In this document: positions 1-4,741 of the stretch, piece by piece
Numbering within the stretch: position 1 is the first letter of the stretch
Layout: each line of letters starts with the position of its first letter
From: JAFMIX01 sp031371425
GTDB taxonomy: Bacteria > Verrucomicrobiota > Verrucomicrobiia > Limisphaerales > JAFMIX01
DNA length: 8,543 nt
Assembly (NCBI GenBank): GCA_031371425.1
Contig: JANMJO010000234.1
Location: forward strand, 1-8,543
Direction: 5' to 3'
Translations under genes and position numbers: made by a program
Notes under the pieces: model-generated
The model's database searches: none
The model's input: only the letters and a program-made list of their open reading frames with translations
Told to the model about the DNA's origin: nothing

Positions 1-201
1 AAGGCCGTTCGCGCCTACGAAGACCGCGGCGCGCACATGCGCCACGGCATCGCGCTCGACAAGTTTGTGACGGTGATTTTGAGCCAGACGGACTGCGAGC
101 GCCCGCTCTGCGGAATCTATTTCAACCTCAACTCGCCTTACCAGAAGCCGCTCGCCACGAAAGCCACCGAAGGGGAGAAACAGCCCGCGCGCCGGAAGTA
201 A
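1..201 (+). CDS. C-terminal end of an unrecognised protein (5' end outside window)
   Basis: Frame 1 is open from the first base to a TAA at 199-201 and gives the last 66 residues of a protein. I do not recognise the family. The visible part has a mixed charged stretch (AYEDRGAHMRHGIALDKFV), then a β-like segment with two cysteines (TDCERPLCGIYFNL), and a polar, basic tail (EGEKQPARRK) that looks disordered. No membrane segment is visible here. The stop codon is immediately followed by the stop codon of the convergent gene on the other strand, so there is no intergenic space and no visible terminator. Real coding is supported by the lack of stops and by codon use like that of its neighbours, but 66 codons are too few to assign a function. 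Confidence 0.7.
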   Translation, partial: KAVRAYEDRGAHMRHGIALDKFVTVILSQTDCERPLCGIYFNLNSPYQKPLATKATEGEKQPARRK

Positions 202-732
202 TCAGCGGTTGCGCGCCACGTCGCCCGCCTGCAAGTCGCCAGAAACAATGTCCGCCACGATGCTGTCGTCGCGCTGCGGGCCGGTGACTTTGATCGAGCC
301 GGTCTTCACGCCGTTGCGATAGACTTCCAGCGCCGAATTCACAGCGGGCATCTGGCCGAGCGGAAAATTCAGCACCACGAAACGTCCGCGTCCGTCCACC
401 ATCAGCACCTTGCCGTTGAGTCCGCCGCCGGGCGCGACGACGAGCGGTTTCGCCGGCTCAATTTTTTCCGCGACAGGCTTCGGCGCGGGAGTGGCGGGTT
501 TGGCGGGAGCGGGTTTTGCGGGCGAGGGGAGGGGAGGGGAGATTTTTGCGGGCGTGGAATTGGACTTGGCCGGGACGGGAACGGCGACGGCGGGAACGGC
601 TTTCGAGTAATCCAATTTCCCGGTGAATGGCGATGGTGGCGGGACTTCGCCGAAGATGGGTTTCTCCTCTGCCGAGGAAATCCGGGTGGCGAGGAGCGCA
701 ACGGCGGTCGCGAGTGGGAACAGCCGTTTCAT
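202..732 (-). CDS. Secreted Pro/Ala-rich protein with a small C-terminal β-domain
   Basis: The protein has 176 residues from the ATG at 732. Residues 1-21 form a classical signal peptide: a KR n-region, the hydrophobic LFPLATAVALLA, and a likely SSA|EE cleavage site, so it should be exported. Residues about 45-97 are a low-complexity Pro/Ala/Lys linker. Residues about 103-176 form a compact domain with alternating β-pattern: GKVLMVD, FVVLNF, LEVYRNGVKTGSIKV, SIVADI, GDVAR. This pattern resembles the small β-barrel seen at the C-terminus of FlgT-like proteins; that similarity is my recollection and tentative. An in-frame TTG at 750 would add six residues and has a GAGG eight bases upstream, overlapping the frr stop, so it is a real alternative start. 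The gene follows frr by 28 bp and is probably in the same operon. Function unknown; a cell-envelope role is inference. Confidence 0.75.
   Translation of the reverse strand: MKRLFPLATAVALLATRISSAEEKPIFGEVPPPSPFTGKLDYSKAVPAVAVPVPAKSNSTPAKISPPLPSPAKPAPAKPATPAPKPVAEKIEPAKPLVVAPGGGLNGKVLMVDGRGRFVVLNFPLGQMPAVNSALEVYRNGVKTGSIKVTGPQRDDSIVADIVSGDLQAGDVARNR
520..539 (+). other. G-quadruplex-type G-tract cluster
   Basis: Four G-tracts (520-522, 526-529, 531-534, 536-539) are separated by loops of 3, 1 and 1 bases, including three tandem GGGGA pentamers. Three more GGG tracts lie upstream at 496-498, 505-507 and 511-513. The G-rich strand is the template strand of the secreted-protein gene, so its mRNA is C-rich here; the motif encodes part of the Pro/Ala linker. 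Folding is predicted from pattern only. Confidence 0.5.
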
Positions 733-760
733 AAAAATCCGCGAGCGCAAACCGGCAGCC

Positions 761-1321
761 TCACACCGTCATGATTTCCTTCTCCTTGTGGGCGAGTTGG
801 TCGTCAATCTTCTTGGCGTATTGGTCGGTGAGCTTCTGGACTTCGGCCTCGGCCTTCTCCGCTTCATCCTCGGTCACGCCGCTATCGTGGGAGTGCTTCT
901 TCAATTGCTCCATCGCCTCGCGGCGCACGTGGCGGATGGCCACGCGCCCATCCTCGGCCATTTTTTTGCAGGCCTTGCAGAATTTTTCGCGCTGCTCCGT
1001 GTTCAAATCCGGCAGCACGAGCCGGATGAATTTGCCCTGCACGGCGGGGTTCAAACCGATGTTCGCCTTCTGGATGGCCTTCTCGATGGGCTGCACGGAG
1101 GATTGATCCCACGGCTGGATCATGAGCATGCGCGGCTCGGGCGTGCTGATGCCGGCGAGTTCGCGAATGCGCATCATCGAGCCATAGACTTCCACCTGGA
1201 TATTTTCCACGAGCGCGGGCGAAGCCTTGCCGGTGCGGACCCCGGCAAATTCGTTCTGCACGACCTGCTCGGTCTTGATCATCTTCTCTTCCGCTTCCAT
1301 TAGAATGTCGTCGAGTGCCAT
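761..1321 (-). CDS. frr: Ribosome recycling factor
   Basis: This 186-residue protein matches RRF, whose usual length is about 185. With EF-G, RRF splits the post-termination ribosome into subunits in the cytoplasm. Family marks are visible along the length: an N-terminal helix (MALDDILMEAEEKM), the FAGVRTGKASPALVENI segment, the domain-hinge region (LAGISTPEPRMLMIQPWD), and the C-terminal helix with GRVAIRHVRREAMEQLKK, where Arg133 corresponds to the conserved arginine near 132 in E. coli. The chosen start is the ATG at 1321; an upstream extension exists in frame but has no RRF character and crosses the promoter region. An unusual CKAC pair (Cys115, Cys118) lies just before the conserved arginine helix. 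No clear Shine-Dalgarno sequence precedes the start. The gene is divergent from lnt and probably co-transcribed with the secreted-protein gene downstream. Confidence 0.96.
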   Translation of the reverse strand: MALDDILMEAEEKMIKTEQVVQNEFAGVRTGKASPALVENIQVEVYGSMMRIRELAGISTPEPRMLMIQPWDQSSVQPIEKAIQKANIGLNPAVQGKFIRLVLPDLNTEQREKFCKACKKMAEDGRVAIRHVRREAMEQLKKHSHDSGVTEDEAEKAEAEVQKLTDQYAKKIDDQLAHKEKEIMTV

Positions 1322-1343
1322 AGTGAGATGAACGTAACAGACC

Positions 1344-1374
1344 TTGACCGTGGCGAAAAAGGAAATTTTATAAC
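1344..1374 (+). promoter_or_regulatory. Predicted sigma70-like promoter for lnt
   Basis: TTGACC (1344-1349) is followed at 17 bp by TTTATA (1367-1372), or at 19 bp by TATAAC (1369-1374). It is one of the few AT-rich spots in a GC-rich region and points at lnt, with a transcript start expected near 1380. It lies downstream of the ATG at 1328, which argues for a later lnt start. Confidence 0.5.
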
Positions 1375-1395
1375 GGCCCGGCGGAAACTTGTCTT
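1367..1395 (-). promoter_or_regulatory. Predicted sigma70-like promoter for frr
   Basis: On the - strand AAGACA (1395-1390) is followed at 17 bp by TATAAA (1372-1367), with an expected transcript start near 1360 and a leader of about 40 bases before the frr ATG. Its -10 box is the same AT block used by the lnt promoter on the other strand, so the two promoters overlap face to face. The -35 box matches consensus at only four of six positions. Confidence 0.4.
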
Positions 1396-1423
1396 TGCCC
1401 TGCGTTGCGGCAGAATCGCGCCG

Positions 1424-2995
1424 TTGAAAAACTTCTGGAACAACCCGTGGAGTCGCCGCCTGCTCGCCGTCGTCGCCGGCGTGCTGCTGGCCGCCGCGTT
1501 TCCGAAAATGGGCATCGCTGGCTTCGCGTGGATCGCGCCCGCGCTCATGCTCGCCGCCGCTCACGGCAAATCCGGCGGTGCGGCCTTCCGCCTCGGCTGG
1601 CTGGCGGGATTCGCCTTCGCCCTCGCCTCGCTCGGCTGGCTGCTGCTGATTCCGGTGCGGTGGTTTCCCATCCTCGGCTGGGTCGCCTTGAGCGCCTACG
1701 TCGCGCTCTACCCCGCGATTTGGGTCTGGCTGCTTTCAACTATCAACTTTCAACTATCAACTTGGCCCGCCCGCCTCCGCTGGTCGCTCGGCGGCGCGGC
1801 GGCGTGGGTGGCGCTGGAAATGTTGCGCGCCCGCTTCCTCACAGGCTTTCCGTGGAATCCGCTAGGCGCATCGCAATACCAGCTCACGCCGCTCATCCAA
1901 ATCGCGTCCGTCACCGGCGTTTACGGCGTGTCATTCCTCGTCGTGTGGCTTTCCCTCTCGCTCCACAACGCCCTCCTCGCCATCGTGCGCCAGCCTAGTC
2001 GCCGCCTCGCGTGGCAGGCGGAAATCATCCTGCCACTGGCGGTGGTCGCCGGCATTTTCGCGTTCGGCTATGCCACATTGCGCGAACCCGATCCGTCCGA
2101 CCGCACGCTGCGCGTCACGGTCGTGCAGCCCAGCATTCCGCAGACGATGATCTGGGACACCAGCGAAAACACCAACCGCTTCCGCCAATTGCTCGAACTT
2201 TCCGAGCGCGCACTCACCAACGAAACCGACCTCCTCGTCTGGCCCGAAGCCGCGCTGCCGGAATTCAACGAGGCCAGCTACGCCGCCATCACCAACCTCA
2301 TCTCCCGCCACCACGTCTGGATGATTTTTGGCGCGGACGATGTGCAGCTCAATCCCCGCGCCACAGGATACGACGTCTTCAACGCCGCGTTCCTCTTCAA
2401 TCCCGCCGGCGAATTCGTCGCCCGCTACCACAAGCGCAACCTCGTCATCTTCGGCGAATACATCCCGCTCGTGCGTTGGCTGCCGTTCGTGAAATGGTTC
2501 ACCCCCATCACCGGCAGCTTCGAGGCCGGAACGCAACCGGCGACTTTTGAACTGCCGGATGTCCGGGTCAAAATCTCCCCGCTCATCTGCTTCGAGGATG
2601 TCTTCCCGCACCTCGCCCGCGATGCCGATGACGACACCGATTTCCTCATCAACCTCACCAACGACGGCTGGTTCGGCGAGAGCGCCGCCCAGTGGCAGCA
2701 AGCCGCCGCCGCCGCCTTTCGTGCCGTGGAGAACGGCCTGCCGCTCTTGCGCTCCTGCAACAACGGCCTCACCTGTTGGATTGATTCCCGTGGCCGCCTC
2801 CGCCAAATCCTCCGCGATAAAACCGAAGGCATCCACGGCGTCGGCACAATGACCATGCAAATCCCGCTTCCGCCGCGAACCGCAAACCGCCAGCCCACAT
2901 TCTACCACCGCCACGGCGATGTCTTCGGCTGGGTCTGCGCAGGAATCACTCTGCTGCTGGCTGTTTCCGTGCTGGTCCGGCGGAAGAAACCTTGA
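1424..2995 (+). CDS. lnt: Apolipoprotein N-acyltransferase
   Basis: Lnt is an inner-membrane enzyme that adds the third acyl chain to the N-terminal cysteine of lipoproteins, the last step of Gram-negative lipoprotein maturation. The N-terminal half has several hydrophobic segments (such as LLAVVAGVLLAAAF, AFALASLGWLLLIPV, VYGVSFLVVWLSL). The C-terminal half is a nitrilase-type domain with the expected catalytic triad: Glu275 in WPEAALP, Lys337 in YHKRNLVIFGEYIP and Cys389 in ICFEDVFP. E. coli has Glu267, Lys335 and Cys387, so numbering from the TTG at 1424 fits well and gives 523 residues against about 512. A last membrane helix (VFGWVCAGITLLLAVSVLV) ends the protein. The ATG at 1328 would add 32 non-hydrophobic residues and lies upstream of the predicted promoter. 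A heptanucleotide array lies between two membrane segments. Start choice is moderately sure, identity very sure. Confidence 0.93.
   Translation: MKNFWNNPWSRRLLAVVAGVLLAAAFPKMGIAGFAWIAPALMLAAAHGKSGGAAFRLGWLAGFAFALASLGWLLLIPVRWFPILGWVALSAYVALYPAIWVWLLSTINFQLSTWPARLRWSLGGAAAWVALEMLRARFLTGFPWNPLGASQYQLTPLIQIASVTGVYGVSFLVVWLSLSLHNALLAIVRQPSRRLAWQAEIILPLAVVAGIFAFGYATLREPDPSDRTLRVTVVQPSIPQTMIWDTSENTNRFRQLLELSERALTNETDLLVWPEAALPEFNEASYAAITNLISRHHVWMIFGADDVQLNPRATGYDVFNAAFLFNPAGEFVARYHKRNLVIFGEYIPLVRWLPFVKWFTPITGSFEAGTQPATFELPDVRVKISPLICFEDVFPHLARDADDDTDFLINLTNDGWFGESAAQWQQAAAAAFRAVENGLPLLRSCNNGLTCWIDSRGRLRQILRDKTEGIHGVGTMTMQIPLPPRTANRQPTFYHRHGDVFGWVCAGITLLLAVSVLVRRKKP
1735..1762. repeat. Heptanucleotide array in lnt, 4 x 7 bp
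   Basis: TTCAACT-ATCAACT-TTCAACT-ATCAACT makes four heptamers, or two exact copies of a 14-bp unit. It is read in frame as LSTINFQLST, within a loop between predicted membrane segments. Its AT content stands out from the surrounding GC-rich coding sequence, which suggests it is not ancestral to the gene. Confidence 0.85.
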
Positions 2996-3010
2996 GGAAT
3001 TTTGGAAATG

Positions 3011-3041
3011 GAAAAGCCGGACAACTCGTGTCCGGCTTTTC
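3011..3041 (+). terminator. Intrinsic terminator after lnt
   Basis: A perfect 13-bp stem (3011-3023 with 3029-3041) has a five-base loop, ACTCG, and the 3' arm ends in TTTT. The 5' arm begins GAAAA, so the hairpin also carries a U-run when read from the other strand. It starts 16 bases after the lnt stop and separates lnt from addB. Confidence 0.9.
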
Positions 3042-3193
3042 ATATAGGCGATGCAGCTCTGACTAAATTCTGTGGAACGAGGTGACAATAGCCGGAAACA
3101 CACCTGCTGCCAGTCACCAGTTCTGGGGACAACGCGTCACCAATCCGAAATAAATTCCTTTCCGCCGGCACACCTTTCCGGGAAACATCTCCC

Positions 3194-4741
3194 ATGCACG
3201 CGCGATTTCTCCTCGGCCCGGCGGGCAGCGGAAAAACCTTCCGCTGCCTCGCCGAAATCCGCGCCGAACTCGCCCGCTCGCCCGAAGGCCCGCTCCTCCT
3301 CCTCATCGCACCCAAGCAGGCCACCGCCCAACTCGAACGCCAACTCCTCGCCAACTCCTCGCTGACCGGTTACACCCGCCTGCAAATCCTTTCCTTCGAC
3401 CGCCTCGCGCAATTTCTTCTCGAAGAATTCAGCCCCGCCGCGCCCGACTGGCTGGACGACGAAGGCCGCGTCATGGTCCTGCGCGCCCTGCTCGCCCTGC
3501 TCGCCGAAAAAAAATCCCAGCTCCGCGTCTTCCACGCCACCGCGCGACTGCCCGGCTTCGCCACACGCTTGAGCCTGCTGCTCCGCGAACTCCAGCGCAG
3601 CCAGATCTCGCCCGAACGACTCGCGCACCTCGCCGAAAAAATCACCGTCCCCGCTCCGCTCCACGATAAACTCCACGACTTCGCCCTGCTCCTCGGCGAC
3701 TACCGCGACTGGTTGGCCACGCATAAACTCCAAGACGCCGATGGCGTGCTGGATGCCGCCACCGCATTGCTCCGCTCCTTCACTCCACCCTCCACCCTCA
3801 ACTCTCAACTCCCCATCGCCAGCCTCTGGCTCGATGGCTTTGCCGAGATGACCGCACAGGAACTCGACCTCCTCGCCGCCCTCGTGCCCCTCTGCCAAAC
3901 CGCCACCCTCGCCTTCTGCCTCGACACCGAGCCACCCGCCGAACCCTCCTGGCGTTCCCCTTGGGCCATCATCAGCCAGACCTATCTGCGCTGCCGCGAA
4001 CGCATCGGCAATCTTCCCGGCACAACTGTTTCCGTCCAAACCCTCCCGCGCGAACCACAGACCAGCCGTTTCAAATCCGCCGAACTCGTCCACCTCGAAA
4101 AACACTGGGCGCAACCGCAGCCCTTCCCTTCGGCTATTGGCGATCGGCTATCGGCTATCCAATGCCCCACACCCGAAGCCGAAGCCATCCTCGCCGCGCG
4201 TGAAATTTTGAAATTCATCCGCGATGGCAACCAACCTCGCCGCTACCGCGATTGCGCCGTCCTCGTCCGCTCCCTCGACGGCTGTGCCGACACCCTCCGC
4301 CGCGTTTTCGACCGCTACGAAATCCCCTGCTTCCTCGACCGCCGCGAACCCATCGCCCACCACCCCCTCGCCGAACTCACCCGTTCCGCCCTCCGCACCG
4401 TCGCCTACGGCTGGCGTTCAGCCGACTGGTTCGGCGCTCTCAAGACCGGCCTCACCCCCGCGCCCGAGGACGACATTGACTGGCTCGAAAACGCCGCCCT
4501 CGAATTCGGTTGGGACGGCAACCTCTGGCGGCAACCCCTCGTCCTCCCCGAAAAACCCGCCCTCGCCGAAGCCGCCGAACGCCGAACGCCTCCGCCAACA
4601 ACTCATCCCCCCATTCGCCGCCCTCGCCCAAGCCACCGCCGCGCCCCTCACCGGCCTCCAACTCGCCGCCGCATTGCGCGAACTCTGGCGCGACCTCGAC
4701 GTGGAAAAAACCCTGGAACGCTGGAGCGAAGTTTCTGTTAA
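3194..4741 (+). CDS. addB: AddB N-terminal fragment (before the frameshift)
   Basis: Read as is, this frame gives 515 residues, of which about 462 are genuine AddB; the last part (RRTPPPTTHPPIRRPRPS onwards) is Pro/Arg-rich shadow translation before a TAA at 4739-4741. Residues 8-15 are a Walker A loop, GPAGSGKT, right at the N-terminus as expected for AddB. Then come an IAPKQATAQLERQLL segment, a LQILSFDRLA segment, and YRDCAVLVRSLDGCADTLRRVF followed by FLDRREPIAHHPL, all typical of the inactive UvrD-like helicase core of AddB. The product lacks the nuclease domain and Fe-S cluster, so it is unlikely to work alone. Two heptamer arrays lie in it (residues about 197-206 and 313-322). Confidence 0.75.
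   Translation: MHARFLLGPAGSGKTFRCLAEIRAELARSPEGPLLLLIAPKQATAQLERQLLANSSLTGYTRLQILSFDRLAQFLLEEFSPAAPDWLDDEGRVMVLRALLALLAEKKSQLRVFHATARLPGFATRLSLLLRELQRSQISPERLAHLAEKITVPAPLHDKLHDFALLLGDYRDWLATHKLQDADGVLDAATALLRSFTPPSTLNSQLPIASLWLDGFAEMTAQELDLLAALVPLCQTATLAFCLDTEPPAEPSWRSPWAIISQTYLRCRERIGNLPGTTVSVQTLPREPQTSRFKSAELVHLEKHWAQPQPFPSAIGDRLSAIQCPTPEAEAILAAREILKFIRDGNQPRRYRDCAVLVRSLDGCADTLRRVFDRYEIPCFLDRREPIAHHPLAELTRSALRTVAYGWRSADWFGALKTGLTPAPEDDIDWLENAALEFGWDGNLWRQPLVLPEKPALAEAAERRTPPPTTHPPIRRPRPSHRRAPHRPPTRRRIARTLARPRRGKNPGTLERSFC
3783..3810. repeat. Heptanucleotide array 1 in addB, 4 x 7 bp
   Basis: Two CTCCACC units are followed by two CTCAACT units. They are read in frame as about ten residues including PPSTLNSQL. 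The second unit type differs from the TTCAACT/ATCAACT units of the lnt array only at its first base, linking the two arrays. Confidence 0.8.
4131..4158. repeat. Heptanucleotide array 2 in addB, 4 x 7 bp
   Basis: CGGCTAT, a degenerate TGGCGAT, then two more CGGCTAT units. They are read in frame as SAIGDRLSAI, just before the conserved TPEAEAILAAREIL segment. The flanking AddB sequence is in the same frame on both sides. Confidence 0.8.
4574..4587. repeat. 7-bp tandem duplication at the addB frameshift
   Basis: Two exact adjacent copies of GCCGAAC. One extra copy shifts the frame by +1, which is exactly the shift seen between the two halves of addB. The unit length is the same as in the heptamer arrays of this gene. 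Confidence 0.8.

Noticed and set aside
1328..1423. ATG at 1328 as the lnt start
   Set aside because: It gives 32 residues without membrane character, leaves only six bases to the divergent frr start, and lies upstream of the likely promoter. Not excluded.
1931..3103. Reverse-strand open frame opposite lnt (about 390 codons)
   Set aside because: It lies opposite catalytic lnt sequence and across its terminator; composition is typical of antisense shadow.
3042..3193. Structured RNA or riboswitch in the leader before addB
   Set aside because: GGTGAC (3081-3086) can pair with GTCACC at 3113-3118 or 3136-3141, but I found no known RNA core and no confident promoter.
3137..4114. Reverse-strand open frame opposite the addB 5' half
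   Set aside because: Low-complexity Gly/Glu-rich translation with no motif; the + strand has clear AddB motifs.
4224..4573. ATG at 4224 as start of the C-terminal addB fragment
   Set aside because: Up to the frameshift this frame is a Ser/Pro-rich shadow, while the AddB protein is read in the other frame over the same bases.
4546..4600. Programmed ribosomal frameshift in addB
   Set aside because: The shift is +1, there is no recognisable slippery site with stop codon or downstream structure, and the exact 7-bp duplication explains it better.
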